64,000 nucleotides of DNA. It comes from G963422565 sp963422565. Its GTDB lineage: Bacteria; Pseudomonadota; Alphaproteobacteria; MPNO01. Below the pieces are notes generated by a model. It did no database searches and was not told the origin of the DNA. It saw only the letters and a list, made by a program, of their open reading frames with translations. How positions within the stretch are numbered: the first letter of the stretch is position 1; each line of letters starts with the position of its first letter. Below, piece after piece: positions 8,979 to 17,238 of this stretch. The position numbers and the translations under genes were made by a program. Where the stretch lies: contig OY730228.1 in the NCBI GenBank assembly GCA_963422565.1, positions 1,364,001 through 1,428,000 on the forward strand. Reading direction: 5' to 3'.

Positions 8979-10142
8979 TCAGCTTGGCAGATCGACGACA
9001 AAGTCCAGAATACGAAGCTGGATCAGATCGTTCAGCGTCACGAAGACCATCAGCGCAAGAACCATCGCGATCCCTACCCTGTAGCCGTACACGCGTGCTC
9101 TTTCGTTGACTGGCCGCCTGGAGACCGCTTCGATGGCGTAGAACATCAGGTGGCCGCCATCGAGCATGGGGATAGGAAACAGGTTTATCAATCCCAGATT
9201 GATCGAAAGCGTGGCCAGGAACAGCAGGCTGCTGATCAAGCCCAGCTGCCAGAAATCACCGGAAAGCTGCGCGATCCTGATCGGGCCGCCGAGTTCGCTG
9301 ACATCCCGCGTGCCGCTGAACATCTGCCCGAGCGCCCGGAATATATCGCCGATGATGGAGAACAGCTCGCCGCCCGCGCGCAGAAAGGCCGAAGCAGGGC
9401 CGTACCGCTTCATCTCCATCCCGCCGCCGCGAACGATGCCGAGCCGGCCGACGACCTGCTCGAAACCGAACCCGTCGTTCTGTCGAACCGCTTCCGGGAC
9501 GGCGTTCAGAACCACCACCCGCCCGGCCCGTTCGACCTCGAAACGCAGCCCCTCGCCCGGGGCCAGGCGCACGATCCGGACGACCTGCTCGAACCTCTCG
9601 ACCTCGGTCCGGTCGATTCTGGTGATCCGATCGCCGGGCCGAAACCCCGCCACCTCGGCGGGGGTGCCGGCGACGACATCGGTAACGCGTGCTGGCGTAA
9701 ACGGCTCGCCCACCGTCGCGAACAAACCTGCCAGAACGACAACGGCAAAGAGGAAATTCGCGATCGGCCCGGCTGCGACGATCGCAGCCCGGCGCCAGAG
9801 AGGCTTGGTGTGGAATGCGACCCGGGCCTCCTCTTCGGAATACAAGATCTCCCGGTTTTCCGGAACTCCGGCCATCTCGCCGTACATCTTGACGTATCCG
9901 CCGATCGGTATCGCGCTGAAGCGCCAACGGGTGGCGCGCGAATCGGTACGGCCGTACAGCTCGGGGCCAAATCCGACGGAAAAAACCTCGACTCGGACCC
10001 CGCACCAGCGCGCGACAAGGTAATGCCCCAGCTCGTGGACGAACACCAAGACCGTGATCGCGATCAAGAACGGAAGCACGTAGTCGATCACCGATCCGAA
10101 AACGGCGAACAGGATGTCGATGACTGCGCCCGGGACGTCCAT
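8979..10142 (-). CDS. rseP: RIP metalloprotease RseP
   Basis: 387 residues of site-2 protease. The zinc motif HELGH sits at residues 36-40 in the first membrane segment, a central PDZ domain covers about 125-200, and the MLDGGH motif lies in the last third before two further membrane spans. In relatives it cleaves anti-sigma factors and signal peptide remnants in the inner membrane. It lies 21 bases downstream of dxr in the classic dxr-rseP-bamA order. Confidence 0.96.
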   Translation of the reverse strand: MDVPGAVIDILFAVFGSVIDYVLPFLIAITVLVFVHELGHYLVARWCGVRVEVFSVGFGPELYGRTDSRATRWRFSAIPIGGYVKMYGEMAGVPENREILYSEEEARVAFHTKPLWRRAAIVAAGPIANFLFAVVVLAGLFATVGEPFTPARVTDVVAGTPAEVAGFRPGDRITRIDRTEVERFEQVVRIVRLAPGEGLRFEVERAGRVVVLNAVPEAVRQNDGFGFEQVVGRLGIVRGGGMEMKRYGPASAFLRAGGELFSIIGDIFRALGQMFSGTRDVSELGGPIRIAQLSGDFWQLGLISSLLFLATLSINLGLINLFPIPMLDGGHLMFYAIEAVSRRPVNERARVYGYRVGIAMVLALMVFVTLNDLIQLRILDFVVDLPS

Positions 10143-10163
10143 GATCTGCCCTGCCCCGCCGTC

Positions 10164-11360
10164 TCAGGCGTGCACCGACACGGACACGGCGCGCTCGCGA
10201 GCGCGGCGGCGCGCGACAGCGTCCGCATGGACGATATCGTCGAACGACGAACATGGCAGCCCGTGAGCGCGATCCAGGATGTCGCCCACGATCCGGGTTA
10301 TGTCGAGAAAACCGATCCGCCCGTCCAAGAACGCATGCACGGCGACCTCGTTTGCCGCGTTGAGCATGGCCGGCGCCGCATCCCCCATATCGAGCGCCTG
10401 CCGGGCGAGCCCGACTGCGGGGAACCGCGCGGGGTCCAGCTCCTCGAACGTCAATTCGCCGATGCGGGCCAGGTCGAGACGGGCCTCGGGCGCAGGCCTC
10501 CGAGTCGGCCAGTCCAGACAGTAGGAAATCGGAGTCCGCATCGTGGGCTCGCCCATCTGGGCCAGTACCGAGCCGTCGACATAGGCAACCAGCGAATGGA
10601 CGATCGATTGCGGATGAACGACGATCCGTATCTTGCTTTGCGGCACGCGAAACAAGTAATGGGCCTCAATGAGCTCGAGCCCCTTGTTCATCATCGTCGC
10701 TGAATCGATCGATATCTTGCTGCCCATCTCCCAGTTCGGGTGCGAGACCGCCTCGAGCGGCGTGGCGCACGCCATCCCCGACAGCGACCGGCCACGAAAC
10801 GGGCCGCCGGAAGCGGTGAGGATGATCTCGTCGATGCTGTCGGGCGCGGAGAAATCGAAGACCTGGAAGATCGCGTTATGTTCGGAGTCGACGGGCAGCA
10901 ACGTCGTTCCGTTCGTAGCGACTTCCTGCATGAACAACGGGCCCGCGCAAACCAAGCATTCCTTGTTGGCAAGCGCGACGACGCCACCGCGACGCACGGC
11001 GGCGAGCGTGGGTTCGAGACCCGCGGCGCCCACGATCCCCGCCATCAGCCATTCGGCGGGTCGGCGGGCCGCTTCGACCAGCGCATCGCGCCCGGCGGCG
11101 CACTCGATACCCGAACCCGACAAGGCCGCGGCGAGCTCGCGGTAACGGGCGGGGTCCGCGATGACGGCGAGCCCCGCCCCCAGCCGACGCGCCTGATCGG
11201 CGAGCAAGGCGGCGTTGGTGTTCGCGGTCAGGGCGAAGACCTCGTAGCCGGAGAGATTCTCCTCGATCAGCCCGACGGTAGTACAGCCGATCGATCCGGT
11301 GGATCCGAGTATCGTGACCGAACGCGGCGGTCGGCTGCGATCCTCGGCGGCGTTCACCAT
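10164..11360 (-). CDS. dxr: 1-deoxy-D-xylulose-5-phosphate reductoisomerase
   Basis: 398 residues. Dxr converts DXP to 2-C-methyl-D-erythritol 4-phosphate, the committed MEP step towards IPP and DMAPP, which UppS nearby consumes. The NADPH motif GSTGSIG is at residues 19-25; the DSEHNAIF, ASGGPFR and SATMMNKGLE segments carry the metal and substrate ligands. The ATG overlaps the 3' end of cdsA by 7 bases. Confidence 0.97.
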   Translation of the reverse strand: MVNAAEDRSRPPRSVTILGSTGSIGCTTVGLIEENLSGYEVFALTANTNAALLADQARRLGAGLAVIADPARYRELAAALSGSGIECAAGRDALVEAARRPAEWLMAGIVGAAGLEPTLAAVRRGGVVALANKECLVCAGPLFMQEVATNGTTLLPVDSEHNAIFQVFDFSAPDSIDEIILTASGGPFRGRSLSGMACATPLEAVSHPNWEMGSKISIDSATMMNKGLELIEAHYLFRVPQSKIRIVVHPQSIVHSLVAYVDGSVLAQMGEPTMRTPISYCLDWPTRRPAPEARLDLARIGELTFEELDPARFPAVGLARQALDMGDAAPAMLNAANEVAVHAFLDGRIGFLDITRIVGDILDRAHGLPCSSFDDIVHADAVARRRARERAVSVSVHA

Positions 11361-12184
11361 GCGAGCAGGCTCCCGTTACTCAAAAGGACAACCCCGACAA
11401 GAGCGGGCGCTGCGGTCAACATGCCGTCGAGCCGGTCGAGCACGCCGCCATGACCGGGAATCAGACGGCTGGCGTCTTTGGCGCCGAATCGCCGCTTTAC
11501 CGATGATACCGCAAGATCGCCCGACTGCGCCACGACCGCCGCGGCGGCCCCGAGCGCGGCGATCAGAAACGGGCTCCCGGCGGCAAACCAGAGCCCGCAG
11601 ACGAGGCCCCATAGCGCACTGCACAAAACCGCGCCCGCCAGACCCGACCAGGTCTTGCGCGGGCTGATTCGCGGCGCCAGCCGAGGTCCGCCGAAACGCC
11701 TGCCGAAGAAGAACGCGGCGAGATCCGTCGCCCATAGAGAACCGACGAGCCAGACGGTGATCTGCAGACCCTCCGCCGGTACGGTGCGCAGCCAGACGAC
11801 GGACATGCAGGGGATGCCGACGACGAGCGGGGCGGCGCAGATCCAGCCCGGACGGACATGGCCGGACGCCGCGGCGACGGCGCAGCTCGCCGCCGCGCCG
11901 AGCGCCAGCAGGAGAAGCGCGACATCGAACCGCCCGGTCCATGCGGCGGCGCCCGCCACGGCGACCGCCAGCACGACCGCCCATCCGCTCGCGCCGAAAC
12001 GGCGGTCGCCGCAGAGGCGCACCCACTCCCAGCCCATGGCGATCGCCGCCGCCGCCAGGACGACGTCCAGAAACGGCGGGCCGCGATAGACGGCGGCGAG
12101 AAAGACGGGCGCCAGCAGAACGGCCGAGACGACGCGCCGCCATGTCGGCGACGCGGCCCGGTCAGGGAGCGTCCGTGGTCCCAA
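11354..12184 (-). CDS. cdsA: Phosphatidate cytidylyltransferase
   Basis: 276 residues, an integral membrane protein with about seven hydrophobic spans. It makes CDP-diacylglycerol from phosphatidate and CTP. The family signature is complete: SSVKRRFGAKD followed by LIPGHGGVLDRLDG near residues 230-260. The frame begins at a TTG 23 bases inside the end of uppS; no in-frame ATG lies near, so the exact start is uncertain. Confidence 0.94.
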   Translation of the reverse strand: MGPRTLPDRAASPTWRRVVSAVLLAPVFLAAVYRGPPFLDVVLAAAAIAMGWEWVRLCGDRRFGASGWAVVLAVAVAGAAAWTGRFDVALLLLALGAAASCAVAAASGHVRPGWICAAPLVVGIPCMSVVWLRTVPAEGLQITVWLVGSLWATDLAAFFFGRRFGGPRLAPRISPRKTWSGLAGAVLCSALWGLVCGLWFAAGSPFLIAALGAAAAVVAQSGDLAVSSVKRRFGAKDASRLIPGHGGVLDRLDGMLTAAPALVGVVLLSNGSLLAW

Positions 12185-13694
12185 ACCGGCGCTCGCGGCC
12201 GCTATAGTCCCTCATGGCTTCCACGAACTCCGCCTTCGACGGATTCAGCCACAACCTCTCGCGGAACGCCAGCTCTGCATAGGCACCCTGCCACAACAGG
12301 ACATCGCTGATGCGCGGCCCGCCGCCGGTTCGAATGACGAAGTCGGGATCGGGTATATCGGGGTTGGAGAGGCGCCGGCTGAGGGCGGCCTCGTCGATGG
12401 CCTGGGGATCGAGGCGGCCGGCGGCCGCGTCCAGAGCGAGCGAGCGCACCGCCCCCGCGATCTCCGCGCGCCCCCCGTGCCGCAAGGCGATGACCAGCGT
12501 CAGCACGGCGTTACGGCATGTCCGCTCTTCCGCCGCATCGATGAGGGCCGAGATCTCCGGGCCCAGAAATTCCCGATCGCCGACGAAGCGGATCCGTACG
12601 CCGCGCCTGTCCAACCCGTCCTGACCCTGGGTCAAATACAGTCTGAACAGGGCTACGATCCCCACCCGCTCGGTCTTCGGAATATGCGCGCCCCGTTCGA
12701 ACGGCCCGCACAGCGTCAAATAGGAAATGCCGCAGTCGAGCGCGCTATCGATCAACGTCCTGACCCGGTCCACGCCGCTCTGAAGATCGGCCCGGCGGGA
12801 GAGCGCGCGCCGCTGCCGCGACAGGTCGCCGCCGTCCATCACGATGGCGACATGCGGCGGCCCGGCCCCGGCAGCCCCGCCCGAGGAGCGGCGGCCGACG
12901 GCGACGGAGGCATATCGCGACGGCCGCCGCAAGGCGTCGCCGGGCGGAGATGGCGGGACGTCGCCGCCGTCCGGCTCGCGGCCCTGCGCCGGGCCGCCCA
13001 GGACGGCTGCCGTAAACTCGTCCTTCGAGAAATTGGGCCACAGGGTTTCCGGAAACGCCAGCCTGGAGCGGGCGCTCTGCCACAGCATGAAGTTGCTGAT
13101 GCGCTGCTCGCCACTGGTTCGGATGATCAGTTCGGGATCGGGGATGTCGGCGGTGAACAGGCGCCGTTCGATGGCGAGATCGTCGATCATCCGCGGATCG
13201 ATCTCCTGCGCGGCGGCCTCGAACGCCAATCTCCTGGCGGCGACGACGATTTCCTGGCGCCCCCCGTAGCTCAGAGCGACGATCAGGTTCAGGGCGCCGT
13301 TGCCGCATGTACGCGTTTCCGCATCCTCCATGAGCGCGACGATCTCGGGACTCAGGAGTTGCCGTTCGCCGATGAAACGTATCCGAACGCCGCGACGGGC
13401 GAGCAGATCGATCTCCCGGATCAAAAACTCCCTGATCACGCTCATCACGGCGGAGACTTCCGCCTTCGGCCGCTTCCAGTTCTCGCTCGAAAACCCGTAT
13501 AGAGTGAGATAGGAGATTCCGAGTTCGAGCGCGCTCTCGACCACCATGCGCACGATCTTCGCGCCGCGCCAATGGCCGAAGGATCGAGGACGGCGGCGAG
13601 CGAGCGCCCATCGGCCGTTCCCGTCCATGATGATCGCCACATGCCGCGGCAATTCGGACGATGTGGGATCCGGTCTCGAAGACAGCGCCTCCAT
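12162..13694 (-). CDS. uppS: Tandem two-domain undecaprenyl diphosphate synthase (active-like half plus degenerate half)
   Basis: 510 residues, twice the usual 230-255, in one open frame. Domain 1 (about 17-230) matches E. coli UppS at a constant offset of -2: Asp24, DGNGRW (24-29), His41, SSENW (69-73), Arg192 and Arg198 are kept, but the Glu213 equivalent is Arg211 and the C-terminal RERRFG is replaced by unrelated sequence. A Pro/Gly/Arg-rich linker of about 45 residues follows. Domain 2 (about 281-506, offset +261) keeps Asp287, Arg455, Arg461, Glu474 and RERRFG (500-505), but has lost Asn28, Arg30, Trp31 and the SSENW motif. The enzyme makes C55-PP from FPP and IPP, the lipid carrier for peptidoglycan. 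The start is the ATG at 13694; a GTG at 13703 overlapping the frr stop is possible. See findings. Confidence 0.9.
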   Translation of the reverse strand: MEALSSRPDPTSSELPRHVAIIMDGNGRWALARRRPRSFGHWRGAKIVRMVVESALELGISYLTLYGFSSENWKRPKAEVSAVMSVIREFLIREIDLLARRGVRIRFIGERQLLSPEIVALMEDAETRTCGNGALNLIVALSYGGRQEIVVAARRLAFEAAAQEIDPRMIDDLAIERRLFTADIPDPELIIRTSGEQRISNFMLWQSARSRLAFPETLWPNFSKDEFTAAVLGGPAQGREPDGGDVPPSPPGDALRRPSRYASVAVGRRSSGGAAGAGPPHVAIVMDGGDLSRQRRALSRRADLQSGVDRVRTLIDSALDCGISYLTLCGPFERGAHIPKTERVGIVALFRLYLTQGQDGLDRRGVRIRFVGDREFLGPEISALIDAAEERTCRNAVLTLVIALRHGGRAEIAGAVRSLALDAAAGRLDPQAIDEAALSRRLSNPDIPDPDFVIRTGGGPRISDVLLWQGAYAELAFRERLWLNPSKAEFVEAMRDYSGRERRFGTTDAP

Positions 13695-13699
13695 CCCGT

Positions 13700-14257
13700 T
13701 CACACCTGCAAGATTTCCTGTTCTTTGCTCGCCAGCAACTCGTCGACAAGCCGCGTCGTCGTGTCGGTGAGCTGCTGGATCTCGTCTTCCCAAGCGCGTT
13801 GTTCGTCCTGCGAGATGTCGCCCTGCTTCTGCATCCGCCGCAGCTTCTCGATACCGTCGCGGCGGACGTTGCGTATCGCCACCCGAGCCTGCTCGGCATA
13901 TTTGTTGGCGACTCTGGCGATCTCCAACCGTCGTTCCTCGTTCAGATGCGGAATCGGGACGCGAACGAGGCTGCCGTCGGTCTGCGGGTTCAGGCCGAGA
14001 CCGGAATCACGGATGGCCCTTTCGACGGCGCCGGCCAGACTCCGGTCCCAGACCTGGACGGTCAACATCCTGGAATCCGGCACGCCGATCGTCCCGAGCT
14101 GGTTGATCGGCATCTTGCCGCCATAGGCGTCGACGGTCACGGGCTCGAGCAGCGCCGCCGATGCGCGGCCCGTCCGCAGGCCGGCGAAATCGCGTTTGAG
14201 CGCGGCGACGGCGCCGTTCATGCGCCGATCGATGCCGAGAAGGTCAGGTTCGTCCAC
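13700..14257 (-). CDS. frr: Ribosome recycling factor
   Basis: 185 residues from the GTG at 14257, exactly the family length; GGGGAGGA lies about 10 bases upstream. It works with EF-G to split post-termination ribosomes. The RRMNGAVAALKRDFAGLRTGRAS helix start and the second domain segment VPIPHLNEERR are typical. The start overlaps the pyrH stop by 14 bases, and the stop overlaps a possible GTG of uppS. Confidence 0.96.
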   Translation of the reverse strand: MDEPDLLGIDRRMNGAVAALKRDFAGLRTGRASAALLEPVTVDAYGGKMPINQLGTIGVPDSRMLTVQVWDRSLAGAVERAIRDSGLGLNPQTDGSLVRVPIPHLNEERRLEIARVANKYAEQARVAIRNVRRDGIEKLRRMQKQGDISQDEQRAWEDEIQQLTDTTTRLVDELLASKEQEILQV

Positions 14258-14975
14258 TGCTCTCGTCCTCCCCACCGATAACGGTGAACACGCCCCTGCC
14301 GCCCACGATGTCGGCGAACGCCCCCGAGCTCTGCAGGGAGAATACGATGATGGGTATGCGGTTGTCCCGCGCCAACGCGACCGCGGAGGCGTCCATGACC
14401 CGCAAATCGCGGGCGATCACGTCGAAATAGTCGAGCCGGTCGTAACGAACAGCGTCCGGCACCTTCTTGGGATCGGCGGAATAGACGCCGTCGACCTGGG
14501 TGCCCTTGAAGATCGCGTCGCAGCCCATCTCCGATGCGCGAAGCGCCGCCGCGGTGTCCGTGGTGAAGAACGGATTGCCGGTTCCGGCGGCGAAGATGAC
14601 GACCCGGCCCTTCTCCATGTGGCGGATCGCGCGGCGGCGGATATAGGGTTCGCAGACCGCCTCCATGCCGATCGCCGACAGTACGCGCGTCGTCACGCCA
14701 CTGCGTTCGAGGACTCCCTGCAGGGCGAGGGCGTTGATGACGGTCGCCAACATACCCATATAGTCGGCGGTCGCGCGCTCCATGCCCTCCGCGGCGGCCG
14801 ACACGCCGCGAAAGATGTTGCCGCCGCCGATCACGACGCAGAGCTGGACGCCCATATCGGCCACCGACCCAATCTCGCCGGCGATCCGCTGCACCGTGCC
14901 CGGGTGAAGACCGTAGCTGCCGGTCCCCGTCAGGGCTTCACCTGACAGCTTCAGAAGTACGCGTCTATAGCCCAC
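14244..14975 (-). CDS. pyrH: UMP kinase
   Basis: 243 residues from a GTG. This bacterial hexameric amino-acid-kinase-fold enzyme phosphorylates UMP to UDP. The KLSGEAL start, the GGGNIFRG segment, AAGTGNPFFTTDTAA and KGTQVDGVYSADP are all diagnostic. It sits between tsf and frr, the usual bacterial order. Confidence 0.97.
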   Translation of the reverse strand: MGYRRVLLKLSGEALTGTGSYGLHPGTVQRIAGEIGSVADMGVQLCVVIGGGNIFRGVSAAAEGMERATADYMGMLATVINALALQGVLERSGVTTRVLSAIGMEAVCEPYIRRRAIRHMEKGRVVIFAAGTGNPFFTTDTAAALRASEMGCDAIFKGTQVDGVYSADPKKVPDAVRYDRLDYFDVIARDLRVMDASAVALARDNRIPIIVFSLQSSGAFADIVGGRGVFTVIGGEDESSGRT

Positions 14976-15025
14976 GTCGCGAGCGCCGGATCAGCGGCTC
15001 CGTTCGGTGGCGCATCCTGCGCACA

Positions 15026-15949
15026 TCAGTCCTTCAGCACCGCAGCGACTTCGGAGGCGAAGTCCTCCTTCTCCCGCCCGATGCCCTCCCCCAGGGTGAA
15101 GTGCGCGAACCCCTCGACGGCGATCGGCGCGCCCACCTCCTCGGCGGCCGCCGCGATCACCTCGGACACCTTCGTTTCACCGTCGACGACGAAGGTCTGC
15201 TCGAACAGGACATTCTCCTCGAAGAATTTTCGCAGTCGCCCCTCGACCATTTTCCCCAGCACTTTCTCCGGTCGTCCGCTGGCCCGCGCCTGCTCGGTCA
15301 GAATCGCGCGCTCCCGTTCGAGGGCGTCGGAATCGACATCCTCGATGCGCAGCCATCGCGGGTTCGCGGCAGCGATCTGCATCGCGAGCTGCTTGGCGAG
15401 AGCCTCGACCCGCTCCCCGGCTCCGCCGGTCGCGAGACCCACCAGGACCCCGATCCGGCCGAGCCCCGGCGCCACGGCGTTATGGACGTAGCTGCCGACC
15501 ACCCCCTCGCCGACCTCGATCGTCTCGGCGCGTCGCAGCGACATGTTCTCGCCGATCCGGGCGATAAACTCGGTGAGGGTATCCGCAACCGTGGCGCCGC
15601 CGGTCATCGGCGCGAGCGCGAGCTCCTCGACGCCGCCCGTCCGCCCCAGCGCCAACGCGACCACCGACGCGACGAAGGCCTGAAACTCTGCATTGCGGCC
15701 GACGAAATCCGTTTCCGAATTGACCTCGACGACCGCGCCGCGGTTGCCGTCCGTGGCGACGGCCACGAGGCCCTCGGCGGCGACCCTGCCCGCCTTCTTC
15801 GCCGCCGCCGCCAGCCCGTTCTTGCGCAACCAGTCGACCGCCGCGTCCAGATCGGCGCCGGTTTCGGCGAGCGCCCTCTTGCAGTTCATCATCCCTGCGC
15901 CGGTCCTGTCGCGGAGCTGCTTGACCAAGCCTGCGCTTACCTGAACCAT
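15026..15949 (-). CDS. tsf: Translation elongation factor Ts
   Basis: 307 residues. EF-Ts exchanges GDP on EF-Tu. The N-terminal UBA-like module (LRDRTGAGMMNCKRAL) and the TDFVGRN motif that contacts EF-Tu are visible, followed by the core and the ANPRWL segment. It follows rpsB after about 75 bases, the universal rpsB-tsf pair. Confidence 0.97.
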   Translation of the reverse strand: MVQVSAGLVKQLRDRTGAGMMNCKRALAETGADLDAAVDWLRKNGLAAAAKKAGRVAAEGLVAVATDGNRGAVVEVNSETDFVGRNAEFQAFVASVVALALGRTGGVEELALAPMTGGATVADTLTEFIARIGENMSLRRAETIEVGEGVVGSYVHNAVAPGLGRIGVLVGLATGGAGERVEALAKQLAMQIAAANPRWLRIEDVDSDALERERAILTEQARASGRPEKVLGKMVEGRLRKFFEENVLFEQTFVVDGETKVSEVIAAAAEEVGAPIAVEGFAHFTLGEGIGREKEDFASEVAAVLKD

Positions 15950-16023
15950 CCTGTCCTCGTCGGCTTCCGGGCCCGTCGCGGCCGGCAGGGGGGGGCCGGG
16001 GCGTTCGGGCGTTCGTCCTCGGG

Positions 16024-16869
16024 CTAGGCCGAGGCGTGAATGGGCCCGCCCCCCGCTTCCGACGCGGACGGGCCGGTTTCCGCCGGCGCTTCGGGTCGAG
16101 GTTCGGAGTCCTCGAACTCCGCTGCGGCATCCTCGACCAGCGGTTCCTCCGACTCGCCGACATCCGAGCCGGTCGCAATCGCTTCCTGCTGCAGACCGTC
16201 CAGCACCGCCTGCGACACCAGATCGCAGTAGAGCGCGATGGACCGGATCGCGTCGTCATTGCCCGGGATCACATAGGCGATATCGTTGGGGTCAGAATTG
16301 CTGTCGACGATGCCGACCACGGGGATCCTGAGCTTGGCCGCCTCCTTGACCGCGATCGCTTCCTTGTTGGTGTCGATCACGAACAGGATATCGGGCAGCC
16401 CGCCCATGCCCTTGATGCCACCAAGCGCCCTCTGAAGCTTCTCGCGTTCGCGGGTGAGGCCCAGCAGCTCCTTCTTGGTCAAGCCGGAGTCCAGCTCGGC
16501 CAGGGTGTCGTCGAGGTCGTTCAACCGCTTGATCGAGGCGGTGATCGTCTTCCAATTGGTCAGCGTTCCGCCGAGCCAACGGTGATTGACGAAATACTGC
16601 CCGCAGCGCGCGGCCGCCTCCGCGATCAGCTCGGACGCCTGCCGCTTGGTACCGACGAACAGTACGCGGCCCCCGCCGGCCGTGATCTCGCGGATCGCCG
16701 CCAGCGCCGCGTAGAGCATCGGCACCGTCTGTTCGAGATCGATGACGTGAACGCCGTTGCGCGCCCCGAACAGATAGGGAGCCATCTTCGGGTTCCACCG
16801 CCGCGTGTGATGTCCGAAATGCACGCCGGCTTCGAGAAGCTGACGCATCGTGAAGTCGAGAGCGGCCAT
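16024..16869 (-). CDS. rpsB: Small ribosomal subunit protein uS2
   Basis: 281 residues. It begins with the typical MRQLLEAGVHFGHHTRRWNP region and keeps the core through about residue 225. After that comes an acidic, Ala/Pro/Glu-rich tail of about 50 residues, a length variation common in alphaproteobacteria. AAAAGGA precedes the ATG by about 10 bases. It is the first gene of the long envelope cluster. Confidence 0.97.
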   Translation of the reverse strand: MAALDFTMRQLLEAGVHFGHHTRRWNPKMAPYLFGARNGVHVIDLEQTVPMLYAALAAIREITAGGGRVLFVGTKRQASELIAEAAARCGQYFVNHRWLGGTLTNWKTITASIKRLNDLDDTLAELDSGLTKKELLGLTREREKLQRALGGIKGMGGLPDILFVIDTNKEAIAVKEAAKLRIPVVGIVDSNSDPNDIAYVIPGNDDAIRSIALYCDLVSQAVLDGLQQEAIATGSDVGESEEPLVEDAAAEFEDSEPRPEAPAETGPSASEAGGGPIHASA

Positions 16870-16994
16870 CGCCGAGCATCCTTTTCCGGTTATACCTCCG
16901 CGAGCGCGTCAGAAGCCGCTGGGCGTAGCGCCCGCACGACCACCGGAGGGGACACGGCAAACCGTCCCAGCACTCGCGTGTGAATTCGAGGCGC

Positions 16995-17023
16995 TTGATA
17001 GCCCTCGAACAGACGAACGGCAA
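16995..17023 (-). promoter_or_regulatory. Candidate sigma-70-type promoter for rpsB-tsf and downstream genes
   Basis: On the minus strand, TTGCCG and TATCAA are separated by 17 bases, matching four of six consensus bases each. It would give a leader of about 120 bases before the rpsB ATG. This is inferred from consensus only. Confidence 0.35.
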
Positions 17024-17095
17024 GGAGATTCGCCCGACACCCGCCAGGGCTCGCCCCGAACGCTTCCCGGCAAGCCGGAGGCTCTCGTCCCCCTG

Positions 17096-17156
17096 CCCCT
17101 CCCTCGAGGGGAGGGGATCACGCGCCATACCCAATTCTCTCCCCCTCGAGGGGAGG
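17096..17156. repeat. Paired REP-like palindromes with a shared CTCGA/TCGAG loop
   Basis: The first hairpin (17096-17116) has a perfect 8-bp stem, CCCCTCCC with GGGAGGGG, around a 5-base loop. The second (17139-17155) has a 6-bp stem, CTCCCC with GGGGAG, around CTCGA. They lie about 42 bases apart, 80-140 bases downstream of the dnaE stop. They could terminate dnaE transcription or be members of a dispersed repeat family; there is no clear T-run. Confidence 0.6.
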
Positions 17157-17238
17157 TCGGGGCGAGCGGTCTCCCCATAGGCGTAGATGTTGTCGGGTTA
17201 TCGCGCCGTCGACCGATGGCGGGTTCCGGGCCGGGCTC

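Larger units (their letters stand above)
16870..17238. other. Intergenic region between dnaE 3' end and rpsB
   Basis: This is the longest stretch without a gene in the left half. It holds the candidate rpsB promoter and a pair of C/G-rich hairpins. Open frames across it translate to low-complexity Pro/Arg/Gly runs typical of repeat DNA, so I call no gene here. Confidence 0.7.

Noticed and set aside
8955..10703. Long plus-strand open frame (about 580 codons) opposite rseP and dxr
   Set aside because: It is antisense to two well-conserved genes, is rich in Arg/His/Asp, and matches no family. High GC leaves antisense frames open.
12162..13793. Possibility that the double uppS is two genes joined by a frameshift error
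   Set aside because: Both halves and the linker lie in one frame, with no RERRFG or stop in any other frame near the junction, and both halves align to E. coli UppS without indels at the motifs compared.
17096..17156. CRISPR-like repeat
   Set aside because: Only two copies, with unequal stems and no regular spacers or cas genes.
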